NCBI GenBank assembly: GCA_019351895.1 | Contig: JABBOH010000002.1 | Coordinates: forward strand, 95,178-159,177 | DNA from: Pseudomonadota bacterium | GTDB lineage: Bacteria; Pseudomonadota; Alphaproteobacteria; Acetobacterales; Acetobacteraceae | Reading direction: 5' to 3' | DNA length: 64,000 nucleotides | Shown: positions 44,894 through 53,643 of the stretch, one piece after another | Numbering within the stretch: position 1 is the first letter of the stretch | Layout of the letters: every line of letters starts with the position of its first letter | Translations under genes and position numbers: made by a program | Notes under the pieces: model-generated | Database searches by the model: none | What the model was told of the DNA's origin: nothing | The model's input: the letters and a program-made list of their open reading frames with translations, nothing else

Positions 44894-46282
44894 TCAGTTC
44901 GAGGCGCTCTTGTTGTCCGGCATCGCGTCCACGACCTTGATGGCTTCCTGCAGCTGGAAGTCGGTCGACGGCTTGCTGGCGTCGAATTTGGGCCAGTTCG
45001 CGGGCGGCTTATTCGGGATGGTCTTGGCGATCGCGGGCAGATCGGTGCGCGGCGGCAGCGGCGGCAGCGACTTGCTGTTGGGGTTCTGCATCGCGTGCTG
45101 CAGATCGCTCTCGCGCAGCGGCTGCATCGCGTCCGACGACTTGTCGGTCTCGGCGACCTTGATGTCGGGGGTGATGCCGAGATCCTGGATCGACCGGCCG
45201 GACGGCGTGAAGTAGCGGGCCGTGGTCAGCCGCATCGCGGTGTTGTCGGGCAGCGGAATGACCGTCTGAACCGAGCCCTTGCCGAAGCTCCGCTCGCCCA
45301 TGATGATCGCCCGGCGGTTGTCCTGCAGCGCGCCGGAGACGATCTCGCTCGCGGATGCGGAGCCGGGATTAATCAGCACCACCATCGGCGCGTCGCCGAC
45401 GATGTCGCCATCCGGCTTGGCGCTCCAGACCTGGCTGTCCTCGGGATGCCGCGCCCGTGTCGAGACGATTTCGCCCGAGTTCATGAAGTCGTTGGCGACG
45501 GCGACCGCCTGATCGAGCAGCCCGCCCGGGTTGTTGCGAAGGTCGAGGATATAGCCGTGGATATGACCGTGCGACTCCGCCTTCAGCTTGGTGATGGCGT
45601 CCCGGATTCCCTGGTCGGCGTTCTCGCTGAACACCGAGAGACGGATGTAGCCGACATTGCCGTACAGCGCGGAATGCACGGAGGGGACGTTGATGACCTC
45701 GCGCTTGAGCGTCATCACCACGGGCTTCGGCTTGTCCGGCTGCTTGATGGTGAGGGCGATGGAGGAGCCCGGCGGCCCGCGCATTTCGTCCACGGCCTTG
45801 TCGAGCGGCAGCCCCTCGACCGATTTGCCGTTGATCTCGATGATGAGGTCGTTGGGCTTGATATTGGCGCGGGAAGCGGGCGTGCCATCGATCGGGCTGA
45901 TCACCTTGATGAAGCCGTCCTGTTGCGTGACCTCCAGCCCAAGGCCGCCGAAGGCGCCGTCGGTCTGCGCCTGCATGTCCCGATACTGCTGGGCGTTCAT
46001 GAAGCCGCTGTGGGGGTCGAGCCCGGCCAGCATGCCGTTGATCGCGTTCTCGATCATCGACTGGTCGTTCACGGGTGTGACGTAGTCGGCCTTCACCCGC
46101 TCGAACACGTCCCCGAAGAGGCTGAGCATCTGGTAGGTGCCGGTGCCGCTGGCCTCGGCGGCCACGGCATGGGTGATGCCGAGGCCGCTGCCGAACCGGT
46201 GCAGCAGCACGTCAGAGGCGGGCGCCAGAGCGAGGCCGGCGATAAATGCCGTGCCGATCAGCAAGCCAGAACGAAGCTTCAT
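44894..46282 (-). CDS. ctpA: S41 carboxyl-terminal processing protease
   Basis: The 462-aa periplasmic protease has an N-terminal signal/anchor (LLIGTAFIAGLALAPASD), a PDZ domain (about 105-195, FGGLGLEVTQQDGFIKVISP) and the S41 catalytic domain with the Ser in GSASASEI (307-314) and Lys335 in SFGKGSVQT. It trims or degrades periplasmic proteins, often cell-wall hydrolases, consistent with its position after the EnvC-type activator. AGGAAAG precedes the ATG. Two hairpins lie in the 95-base gap upstream. Confidence 0.95.
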   Translation of the reverse strand: MKLRSGLLIGTAFIAGLALAPASDVLLHRFGSGLGITHAVAAEASGTGTYQMLSLFGDVFERVKADYVTPVNDQSMIENAINGMLAGLDPHSGFMNAQQYRDMQAQTDGAFGGLGLEVTQQDGFIKVISPIDGTPASRANIKPNDLIIEINGKSVEGLPLDKAVDEMRGPPGSSIALTIKQPDKPKPVVMTLKREVINVPSVHSALYGNVGYIRLSVFSENADQGIRDAITKLKAESHGHIHGYILDLRNNPGGLLDQAVAVANDFMNSGEIVSTRARHPEDSQVWSAKPDGDIVGDAPMVVLINPGSASASEIVSGALQDNRRAIIMGERSFGKGSVQTVIPLPDNTAMRLTTARYFTPSGRSIQDLGITPDIKVAETDKSSDAMQPLRESDLQHAMQNPNSKSLPPLPPRTDLPAIAKTIPNKPPANWPKFDASKPSTDFQLQEAIKVVDAMPDNKSASN

Positions 46283-46300
46283 CCGAACTTTCCTATAGCC

Positions 46301-46348
46301 GTCCCTTTGGGGACAGTCCTCAAGAGCGCGAGATCACGAGACGTGATC
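46301..46348. promoter_or_regulatory. Two inverted repeats in the envC-ctpA gap
   Basis: GTCCC-TTTG-GGGAC at 46301-46314 and GATCACG-AGA-CGTGATC at 46332-46348 form two short hairpins between envC and ctpA. They may modulate readthrough or mRNA stability within the operon. No U-tract follows either. Confidence 0.4.
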
Positions 46349-46377
46349 GTCATTGTGAGAAGGAACAACAACAACAA

Positions 46378-47640
46378 TCAACCCTGAGCACGGAGCCATG
46401 GCGCAGGATTCACCGGCGTCCCATCCCGGCGTAATTCCAGATAGAGCTGCGGGCGTCTGGCTGGCTGATCCGGATTCCATCCCGCCATAACGCCGACGGG
46501 CTCGCCGGATTGCAAGCGCTGTCCGACCGTCACATCCAAATGGTCGAGCCCGGCGAGCACGAAATCGTAGCCGCCGCCGCAGTCAAGGATAACCAGAAGC
46601 CCGTAGCTGTGGAATGGGCTTCCGAACACCACGCTGCCGTTGCAGGGGGAAATCACGCGGGCGCCCGGAGGCGTCGCATAGGAAATGCCGGCGGCGGGCC
46701 CGGCAAGTGTCGGATCCCCCCAGTCGCGCACAACCTTGCCGACCACAGGCGCCATCACCTGCCCGTTCGCGGCGCCGATTCCGTTGCCCGGCGGGGCGGC
46801 GAGTTCCGCCTCCCGCTGCTTGGCCGCCGCCGCCGCGGCGGCCCTGCCCCGCGCCGCCTCTCGCCGCGCGAGGCGGGCCGCGCGGACCAGAGCCTCGCGA
46901 TGCAGCGTGGCGATGCGCGCCAAAGCCTCCTTCAGGGTCGCCGCGCGCGCCGCATCGTCGGCGGCTGCCTGATCGGCGGCGGCGGCGGCGTCCTCGGCGC
47001 TTTGGCGGCTCGCGGCAGCACTCGCGATTTCCGCGTCGAGCGCCGCATCCTGCTTGGCCTGCACGGCCTCGGCCTGCTCCAGCGCGGGGGCGGCCGCGGC
47101 CATCGCGGCGGTGAGCGCGGCCAGCTGGTCCTGCTTCTGCTTGAGCGCCGCCGCCTGTCGGCCGATCTCCCGCGAGAGGCCGCGCAGTACGAGCACGCCG
47201 CGCAGCGTGTCCCGGGGCGAGGCAGGCACCGCCAGCAGCGTCTCCGACGGGAACAGCGCAAGCCGCTCGATCAGCGGCAACAGCGGCGCGAAGGCCGCGG
47301 CGCGCTTCAGCAAGGCCGCAGCCACGGCCTTTTTCTGCTCGGCGAGCGCGGCCATGCGGTCGGCGGCGGCGGCGGTCGCCTCCTCCGCCTGCTGAAGCTT
47401 GGCGACTGTCGCGATCCGCTGCTGGGTGAGCGCCGCCTGCATGGCGGCGATGGCGGCGACCTGCGCCCGGGCGGCGGCGGCCTGACTTTCGTGCAGCGCG
47501 CGCTGCGCCTCGAGCTTCTGCAGGTCGGCAGCCGTCGGGGGCGCGGCGGCGGTCGGCAGCGCGAGAGACAGCGTCGCCAGCAGGGCGAGGCTGGCCGTGA
47601 ACCGCTCGCTGACGCGAAAGGCGCTAGCTGGCTGCGGCAG
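46378..47640 (-). CDS. envC: EnvC-type murein hydrolase activator (LytM/M23 domain)
   Basis: The product has a signal peptide (RFTASLALLATLSLALPTAA), a long Ala/Gln/Arg-rich coiled coil (to about residue 285) and a C-terminal LytM domain (VVGKVVRDWG, ARVISPCNGSVVFGSPFHSY, LDHLDVTVGQRLQSGEPVG). The zinc residues of active M23 peptidases are largely lost, as in EnvC, which activates amidases at the septum. The first ATG in frame (47442) would drop the signal peptide. Upstream there is no ATG, GTG or TTG, but a CTG at 47640 lies eight bases after GGAG, overlapping gpmI. That gives 420 aa. Confidence 0.82.
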   Translation of the reverse strand: MPQPASAFRVSERFTASLALLATLSLALPTAAAPPTAADLQKLEAQRALHESQAAAARAQVAAIAAMQAALTQQRIATVAKLQQAEEATAAAADRMAALAEQKKAVAAALLKRAAAFAPLLPLIERLALFPSETLLAVPASPRDTLRGVLVLRGLSREIGRQAAALKQKQDQLAALTAAMAAAAPALEQAEAVQAKQDAALDAEIASAAASRQSAEDAAAAADQAAADDAARAATLKEALARIATLHREALVRAARLARREAARGRAAAAAAAKQREAELAAPPGNGIGAANGQVMAPVVGKVVRDWGDPTLAGPAAGISYATPPGARVISPCNGSVVFGSPFHSYGLLVILDCGGGYDFVLAGLDHLDVTVGQRLQSGEPVGVMAGWNPDQPARRPQLYLELRRDGTPVNPAPWLRAQG

Positions 47641-49174
47641 AGGCCGCGCTCCGCAACAGGCTGACGCCCGTCATCTCCGGCGGCTGCGGCAGGCCCATCA
47701 GTGCGAGCAGCGTCGGCGCGATGTCGGCAAGCCGGCCATTGGCGAGCGTCGCGCCGGCCGGACCGCCCATCAGCATGACAGGCACCGGGTTCAGCGTATG
47801 CGCCGTATGCGGCTCATGCGTCACCGGGTCGCGCATCAGCTCGCAGTTGCCGTGATCGGCGGTGACGAGCAGCGCGCCACCGGCCCGCACAACAGCGGCC
47901 GCAATCTCGCCCAGTCCGTGATCGACCGTCTCCACCGCGCGGATCGCGGCGGGCAGTATGCCGGTATGCCCGACCATGTCCGGGTTGGCGTAGTTCAGCA
48001 CGATGAGGTCGAAAACGCCGCTGTCGATCTGCTCGACCGCGCGGGCGGTGAGTTCGGGCGCCGACATCTCGGGCTGCAGGTCGTAGGTCGCGACCCTGGG
48101 GGACGGCACCATGATGCGCTCCTCCCCCGGATTGGGCGTCTCGACGCCGCCGTTCAGGAAGTAGGTGACGTGCGGATACTTCTCCGTCTCCGCCATGCGC
48201 AGCTGGCGGCGACCGGCGGCGGCCACCACCTGCCCCAGCAGATGCTCCATGCTGATCTGGGGAAACAGCGTGCGCATGAAGGGGTCGAGCGCCGCGCTGT
48301 ATTGGGTGAGACCGGCGACCGCCGAGAAACCCGGTAGGCGCGGACGCTCGAAGCCCGCGAAGGCCGGGTCGAGCATCGCGGTCAGCAACTGCCGGATGCG
48401 GTCGGCGCGGAAGTTGAACACCAGCAGGGCGTCGCCGGCGGCCATGCCCTCATAATCGCCGATCACGGCGGGGACGAGGAACTCGTCGCCAAGATCGTCG
48501 CCGTAGCCGGCGTCGATCGCCTCGGCGGCGGTCGCGAAGCGCGGGCCGTCGGCCTCGACCATCACGTCCCAGGCGCGCTCGACGCGTTCCCAGCGATTGT
48601 CGCGGTCCATGGCGTGGTAGCGCCCGCTGACCGTCACGATGCGGGCGCCCGGCGGCAGATCGGCTTCGAATTTCGCGACAAAGCCGGCGGCGGAACGCGG
48701 CGGCGTGTCCCGCCCGTCCGTGATGACGTGCACGAGCACACTGACGCCCGCGCCTGTCAGGATCTTCGCCAGCGCCACGGCATGATCCTGATGGGCATGT
48801 ACGCCTCCCGGCGAGACGAGCCCCACGAGATGGCAGACGCCGCTGCCCGCCCGTGCGGCCGCGATCAGCGCGCGGAGTTCGGGATTGGTCGCGAGAGAGC
48901 CGTCGCGCGCCGCCCGTGTGATACGCGGCAGTTCCTGCATCACGATGCGCCCAGCGCCGATATTGAGATGCCCGACCTCGGAATTGCCGAACTGGCCCTC
49001 GGGCAAGCCGACATCCTCGCCGCAGGTCGTCAGGAAGGCGTGCGGGCCGTTGCCCCAGAGCCGGTCGAAGGTCGGCGTATGGGCGAGGCGCACCGCATTG
49101 TCCGCGTTCGACTCCCGCCATCCCCAGCCATCCAGGATTACGAGCATCACCGGCCGCCGCTGTTGCTCCGTCAT
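47624..49174 (-). CDS. gpmI: 2,3-bisphosphoglycerate-independent phosphoglycerate mutase
   Basis: The 516-aa glycolytic enzyme has an alkaline-phosphatase-like core with metal-binding Asp15 (ILDGWGW), phospho-acceptor Ser65 (QFGNSEVGHLNIGAG), HAHQDHAVALA (His pair), RADRIRQLL, MVGHTG and ADHGNCELM. Length and motifs are complete. It sits between rlmH and envC and overlaps the start of envC by 17 bases. Confidence 0.96.
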   Translation of the reverse strand: MTEQQRRPVMLVILDGWGWRESNADNAVRLAHTPTFDRLWGNGPHAFLTTCGEDVGLPEGQFGNSEVGHLNIGAGRIVMQELPRITRAARDGSLATNPELRALIAAARAGSGVCHLVGLVSPGGVHAHQDHAVALAKILTGAGVSVLVHVITDGRDTPPRSAAGFVAKFEADLPPGARIVTVSGRYHAMDRDNRWERVERAWDVMVEADGPRFATAAEAIDAGYGDDLGDEFLVPAVIGDYEGMAAGDALLVFNFRADRIRQLLTAMLDPAFAGFERPRLPGFSAVAGLTQYSAALDPFMRTLFPQISMEHLLGQVVAAAGRRQLRMAETEKYPHVTYFLNGGVETPNPGEERIMVPSPRVATYDLQPEMSAPELTARAVEQIDSGVFDLIVLNYANPDMVGHTGILPAAIRAVETVDHGLGEIAAAVVRAGGALLVTADHGNCELMRDPVTHEPHTAHTLNPVPVMLMGGPAGATLANGRLADIAPTLLALMGLPQPPEMTGVSLLRSAASAAAS

Positions 49175-49210
49175 GGCGCAGGGATCTCCTTTAACATCGG
49201 TGCGGTGGTA

Positions 49211-49666
49211 TCACGGCCGTCCGTCGCGGTGGTAGGGGTGGCCGGTGAGGATGCTGTGCGCGCGAAAAAGCTGCTCAGCGAGCATTGCCCGCGCGAGGTA
49301 GTGGGGCCAGGTCAGGCGGCCGAGCGACAGGGTCGCATCGGCGCGAGACAGCACGCCGGCGTCCAGCCCCTCTGTTCCGCCGATCAGGAAGCAGATGGGC
49401 CGCCCGAGGCCCTGCCAGCTGGCCAACAGCCGCGCGAGACCGGCGCTATCCGGCGTCGTGCCGTCCTGATCGAGCGCCACGGCGAAGGCCTGCGCCGGCA
49501 GAGCGGCAAGAAGCGCCGCCGCCTCGCGCCGCTTGATCTCGACCGGCGCCCCGCGACCTTCGGGGAGTTCCGTCAGTTCGAGGACCGGACGCAGGCGAGC
49601 GGCGTAGCGCGCGAAAAGGTCGGCCTCAGGCCCCTGGCGCTGACGGCCGATCGCGATCACACGCAT
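49211..49666 (-). CDS. rlmH: 23S rRNA pseudouridine-1915 N3-methyltransferase
   Basis: The 151-aa SPOUT methyltransferase modifies m3-pseudouridine 1915 of 23S rRNA in assembled 70S ribosomes. Characteristic pieces are VIAIGRQRQGPEADLFARYA, the knot segment ICFLIGGTEGLD and the C-terminal LGRLTWPHYLARAMLAEQLF, YHRDGRP. It follows rsfS by 21 bases, the conserved order in alphaproteobacteria. Confidence 0.95.
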   Translation of the reverse strand: MRVIAIGRQRQGPEADLFARYAARLRPVLELTELPEGRGAPVEIKRREAAALLAALPAQAFAVALDQDGTTPDSAGLARLLASWQGLGRPICFLIGGTEGLDAGVLSRADATLSLGRLTWPHYLARAMLAEQLFRAHSILTGHPYHRDGRP

Positions 49667-49687
49667 GCCGGATGGAGGCTTCGCGGC

Positions 49688-50074
49688 TCAGGCCGTCTCG
49701 TCCAGGTCGGCGCCCCACATCTTCTCGAGCCCGTAGAGATCGCGCGAGTCGGGCTTGAACAGATGCACGACGATATCGCCGGCGTCGATCAGCACCCAGT
49801 CCGAGCCGCCCTCGCCCTCGATCCGCACCCGCCCGAAGCCGCCCTCGCGCAGCTTCTCCTGCAAATGCGTCGCCATGGCGCTGATCTGACGGTCGGCGAG
49901 ACCCGTCGCGATGATCATGCGGTCTGCGAAGCTCGCCTTGCCGGCAAGATCGAGGGTGACGATGTTCTCGCCCTTATCGTCCTCCAGACTGCCGACGATG
50001 ACGGACTGCAGCCGGTCGAGTTCCGGCGGCGGCGCGGCATTGGTGCGGCTGAGGGCCCGAGGGCCGGAGATCAC
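49688..50074 (-). CDS. rsfS: Ribosome silencing factor RsfS
   Basis: RsfS binds uL14 and prevents 30S/50S joining in starvation. The conserved core is LDRLQSVIVGSLEDDKGENI, DLAGKASFADRMIIATGLAD, RQISAMATHLQEKL, SDWVLIDAGDIVVHLF and RDLYGLEKMWG. No ATG exists near the N-terminus. GTG 50074 gives 128 aa (VISGPRALSRTN), a normal size. The frame is open further upstream with a low-complexity Thr/Ala stretch (TVTATATAPATI), so a longer form starting at a rare codon cannot be excluded. Confidence 0.9.
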   Translation of the reverse strand: MISGPRALSRTNAAPPPELDRLQSVIVGSLEDDKGENIVTLDLAGKASFADRMIIATGLADRQISAMATHLQEKLREGGFGRVRIEGEGGSDWVLIDAGDIVVHLFKPDSRDLYGLEKMWGADLDETA

Positions 50075-50216
50075 CGCTTTCTTGCGGATCGTCGCGGGGG
50101 CCGTGGCCGTGGCAGTGACGGTGCGGGGTGTGGCGGCGGTGCTGCGGCGGCGGACGGTGGCCGGTTCAGCGGGTGGCTTGCGGGCTATGTGCCTTCTCCA
50201 TTCGTAGCGAGGCGCA

Positions 50217-50813
50217 TCACGCGGCCTTCGGGGGCGCCGGTGTGGCGGCGCCCTGCTCGGCTGCGCGAAGCGCTGTGGCCGACAGCGCGTTCTGCGCCGT
50301 AGGCAAGAAAATCCAGGCCGGCGTCGGCGAGGTGGCAAGAAGAGACGCCTGCCGCGCCGGCAGACGATGCCCGCGCAGGCGGCGGGCGGCGCGCCCTGCC
50401 AGTGCACTCATATTATGCTCGGGACGGGGCAGAACGCCCAGAGGCGTTTTCGCCGCGATCTCCTGCCAGCGCTGCCAGCGCGCGAGATCCTCGAGATTGT
50501 CCGCGCCCATCAGCCAGACGAAGTCGACGCGAGGGAACATCCGGTGCAGCCGGTCCAGCGTGTCGCGCGTGTAGCGGGTGCCGATGCTGGCCTCGATCCG
50601 GGTCGCGAGCACACGCCGCCCGTCGGCGATCGCCTGTGCGGAGGCCAGCCGCTCCGCGAAGGGGGCCATGCCCCGCGCGGGCTTCAGCGGATTGCCGGGC
50701 GACACCATCAGCCAGACCTGATCGAGACCGAAACGCCGCCGTGCGGTGCGCGCGACATGGAGATGACCGGCATGGGCCGGGTTGAACGAACCGCCGAGGA
50801 TGCCGATGCGCAT
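50217..50813 (-). CDS. nadD: Nicotinate-nucleotide adenylyltransferase
   Basis: The 198-aa enzyme adenylates nicotinate mononucleotide in NAD synthesis. It has the nucleotidyltransferase motif GGSFNPAHAGHL with His14 and His17, FVWLMGADNLEDLARW, and a C-terminal ISSTxLR-like segment reduced to LSATALRA. The frame is open upstream, but ATG 50813 gives the standard MRIGILGGSFNP. It lies 86 bases after proA and before rsfS. Confidence 0.95.
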   Translation of the reverse strand: MRIGILGGSFNPAHAGHLHVARTARRRFGLDQVWLMVSPGNPLKPARGMAPFAERLASAQAIADGRRVLATRIEASIGTRYTRDTLDRLHRMFPRVDFVWLMGADNLEDLARWQRWQEIAAKTPLGVLPRPEHNMSALAGRAARRLRGHRLPARQASLLATSPTPAWIFLPTAQNALSATALRAAEQGAATPAPPKAA

Positions 50814-50899
50814 GCGCCGCCGGTCGCCACGCCGTGGCACGGGATCGGCCGCCCCGGCCGTGGGGGGGGCAATCGCCTGCGGCCTCGTCGCGCGCAGTT

Positions 50900-52162
50900 T
50901 CAGGGCCGCACCTGACCCGTGCCGCGTATCTGATAGCGGAAGGTGGTGAGCTGTTCGACGCCGACCGGGCCGCGCGCTTGGATGCGCCCCGTGGCGATGC
51001 CGATTTCGGCGCCGAAACCGAATTCCCCGCCGTCGCAAAATTGCGTCGACGCGTTCCAGAGTACCACCGCGCTCGACGTTGCAGTGAGGAAATGCTCGGC
51101 GACGCCGGCATCCTCGGTGATGATCGCCTCGGTATGCTCGCTGCCATGCGCCGCGATATGCGCGATCGCCTCGTCGACCCCGGCGACGACCCGGATCGAC
51201 AGCACGCGGTCGAGCCATTCCGTGTGGAAGTCGGCTTCGCTCGCGGTCGGCAGATCGCCGACGATGGCGCGCGCCGCGGCATCCGCCCGGAACTCGCAGC
51301 CGAGCCCGCCGAGGTCGGCCACGATGGCGGGCAGAAGGTTGGGCGCGATGGCCGCGTCGATCAGCAGGGTTTCGGTCGCGCCGCAGACATCGGTGCGGCG
51401 CATCTTGGCGTTGGCCATGATCCGCCGCGCCATGCCGGGATCGGCCGCCGCGTGGATATAGGTGTGGCAGAGGCCCTCGGCATGGGCGAGCACAGGCACC
51501 CGCGCCTCGGCCTGCACCCGCGTCACGAGGCCCTTGCCGCCGCGTGGAATGATGAGGTCGATCAGGCCCGAGGCCTGCAGCATGGCGGCGACGAAGGCGC
51601 GGTCGCGGCCGGGCGCGATCTGCACGCTCGCTTCCGGCAGGGCAGCGGCGCGCAGCCCGTCCTGGATGGCGGCGTGGATGGCGGCCGCGCTATGGAAACT
51701 GTCCGACCCGCCGCGCAGGATGACGGCGTTGCCCGATTTCAGGCAGATGCCCGCGGCATCCGCGCCGACATTCGGGCGGCTTTCGTAGATCATGCCGATG
51801 ACGCCGATGGGCGTGGAGACGCGGCGGAAAAGCAGGCCGTTGGGGCGCGTCCACTGCGCCATGACGTGGCCGAGTGGGTCGGGCAGCGCCGCGATCTCCT
51901 CGAGCCCGACGGCCATCGCCTCGACACGCCGACGATCGAGCCGCAGCCGGTCGCGGAGCGCCGGGAGCCCGTCATACGCGGCGAGGTCGGTGGCGTTTGC
52001 GGCGAGGATCTCGTCCGCGCGGGCACGGAGGGCAGCGGCCGCGCCCGTGAGCGCTTGGTTGCGCGCCGAGGCCGGAGACTGGGCGAGCATGCGCGACGCA
52101 TCCCGGGCAGCGAGAGCGGCGGTTCGGACGTTCCCGGCGGCGGGATGGAATTCGATGGTCAT
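50900..52162 (-). CDS. proA: Gamma-glutamyl phosphate reductase
   Basis: The 420-aa NADPH-dependent enzyme makes glutamate-5-semialdehyde in proline synthesis. The catalytic Cys is in MRRTDVCGATETLL. Other family blocks are RVSTPIGVIGMIYESRPNVG, NAVILRGGSDS, LIIPRGGKGLV and the C-terminal TGRIQARGPVGVEQLTTFRY. It heads the visible housekeeping operon. proB is not in the window, and a 530-base gap precedes the gene. Confidence 0.96.
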   Translation of the reverse strand: MTIEFHPAAGNVRTAALAARDASRMLAQSPASARNQALTGAAAALRARADEILAANATDLAAYDGLPALRDRLRLDRRRVEAMAVGLEEIAALPDPLGHVMAQWTRPNGLLFRRVSTPIGVIGMIYESRPNVGADAAGICLKSGNAVILRGGSDSFHSAAAIHAAIQDGLRAAALPEASVQIAPGRDRAFVAAMLQASGLIDLIIPRGGKGLVTRVQAEARVPVLAHAEGLCHTYIHAAADPGMARRIMANAKMRRTDVCGATETLLIDAAIAPNLLPAIVADLGGLGCEFRADAAARAIVGDLPTASEADFHTEWLDRVLSIRVVAGVDEAIAHIAAHGSEHTEAIITEDAGVAEHFLTATSSAVVLWNASTQFCDGGEFGFGAEIGIATGRIQARGPVGVEQLTTFRYQIRGTGQVRP

Positions 52163-52696
52163 GAGCAGGGCTGCATGGCGGCGCGGTGAGGAGCTTCAGG
52201 GTTCAGTGCATCGTGTCGGAGCACGTTCTGCCCCCGCGTGACGGCCGAGGCAATGGCGGCCCGCGCACGCCTGTGCCTCACGACTGTGACCCGGCTGCTA
52301 CAGTTCCAGTTAATACCGTGGTGGCGAAGCAACAACACCCCACTTCGGGGAGATCAATCAATCAAGGCAGAAATGTGGCGAGATCATCCCAACTTAATGA
52401 AAGAAGAAGAAGGCGTTGCCCATTGCGTTATTGATGCCGGGATTCGCGATGACTCGCGACGTCGCGCTTGCATTGCTCGGCGGATTGCGCATTATCGCAG
52501 ATGTGACTGACATTATTCTCATTGCCCGCTCGGGCGAAACGTCGTCTGCTCAACTGGTTAGCGCGGCAACCTCGGTCAACACGTTAGCTGATCGCAACAG
52601 GTTGATCGCCACAAAGCAGGTTTATTGCGTTCCTCAGGGGTCGCGCAGGATGAACGGATCGGTGGTTCGTCGTCCCATGACAGGGAGAAACCCGCG
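52163..52696. other. 534-base intergenic region between proA and the RlpA-like gene
   Basis: The sequence is less GC-rich than its surroundings, contains AT-rich runs such as ATTATTCTCATTG and a small CCCC-ACTT-CGGGG hairpin near 52341, and must hold the promoters of the divergent proA operon and rlpA-like gene. Open frames here (for example 52416-52700) show no family features or convincing ribosome sites. I see no tRNA-like or riboswitch fold by eye. A small RNA cannot be excluded. Confidence 0.4.
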
Positions 52697-53377
52697 ATGA
52701 AATCGAGCTTCGCGCTTTCGATCGCGCCTATACTGATGTTCGCCTTCGGCCAGCAAGCCTTCGCCGAAACCGGTCAGCCTACCCCAGGGCATCACGCGCA
52801 ACCGTCCCGGCTTGCCGCCAATCGTCACACCAAGACGCGCCTCGCCTCGGCGAGCGGCCGTCACAGCCGCCATACCGGCGTGCGCCATCTGACGGTGCGC
52901 CATGTCGAGGGCCGGCACGTCGTCGCCGCCAGCCATGTCGGCAGCTATGGCGTGGCTGAAACCGATGGCTGGAACCCGGCTGACGCCGGTGTCTCTCCGC
53001 CGGCCGCGACCATGACGGGCGCCTCTGTGCAGTTGGCGAGCTTCGAGCAGCCTGGCTCCTCCAACCAGATGTCGGCGAACGAGAGCGACGACAGCCAGGT
53101 CGGCCTCGCCTCCTACTATGCCAGGCGCTACGACGGGCGCCGCACGTCGAGCGGCGCCGTTTTCCACGATCAGGCGATGACGGCGGCCCATGCCAGCCTG
53201 CCATTCGGCACGAAGGTCCTGGTGCGGGTCAAAGGCACCGACCGCAGCGTGGTCGTGACCATCACCGATCGCCTCGAGACCCGCCACCGGATCATCGACC
53301 TCTCCAAAGGCGCGGCCGAGCGGCTGGGCATCGTCCATGAAGGCCTCGCCATGGTCATGCTGACGCCGGAGAACTGA
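52697..53377 (+). CDS. RlpA-like septal ring lytic transglycosylase family protein
   Basis: The 226-aa exported protein has a signal peptide (MKSSFALSIAPILMFAFGQQ, cleavage after AFA), a His/Arg-rich low-complexity middle (SRHTGVRHLTVRHVEGRHVV) and a C-terminal double-psi beta-barrel domain: VGLASYYARRYDGRRTSSGA, AHASLPFGTKVLVRV, TITDRLETRHRIIDLSKGAA. The usual NDRGPF motif reads TDRLET, so the catalytic Asp seems retained but the loop differs. There is no lipobox or SPOR domain. AGGGAG lies nine bases before the ATG. Confidence 0.85.
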   Translation: MKSSFALSIAPILMFAFGQQAFAETGQPTPGHHAQPSRLAANRHTKTRLASASGRHSRHTGVRHLTVRHVEGRHVVAASHVGSYGVAETDGWNPADAGVSPPAATMTGASVQLASFEQPGSSNQMSANESDDSQVGLASYYARRYDGRRTSSGAVFHDQAMTAAHASLPFGTKVLVRVKGTDRSVVVTITDRLETRHRIIDLSKGAAERLGIVHEGLAMVMLTPEN

Positions 53378-53643
53378 CCTCTCCAGGCGTTCCAGGCTTC
53401 CCGGACCGCCCTCGCCTGACGATGGAACGCGCTCTCTGCCTAACACGGACAACGCACGGCGGCGGATAAGCTGCCCGCCGCCTCCAGCCGCCTGCATCGC
53501 CTTGCACAGCGGCCGGCATGGGCCCGATAATACTCCCGCAAGACCGCGTGAAGATTGAGCGAAGGCGGGGGGCAAGGTTTCAGCCGCGCGCAGGCCATGC
53601 CATACCCATCTATCGGACGAACTCCCGAAGAAGGACAGCAGCC

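Noticed and set aside
52416-52700. 94-aa open frame in the proA-rlpA gap
   Set aside because: No ribosome site, no family resemblance, and it overlaps the ribosome site and start of the RlpA-like gene.
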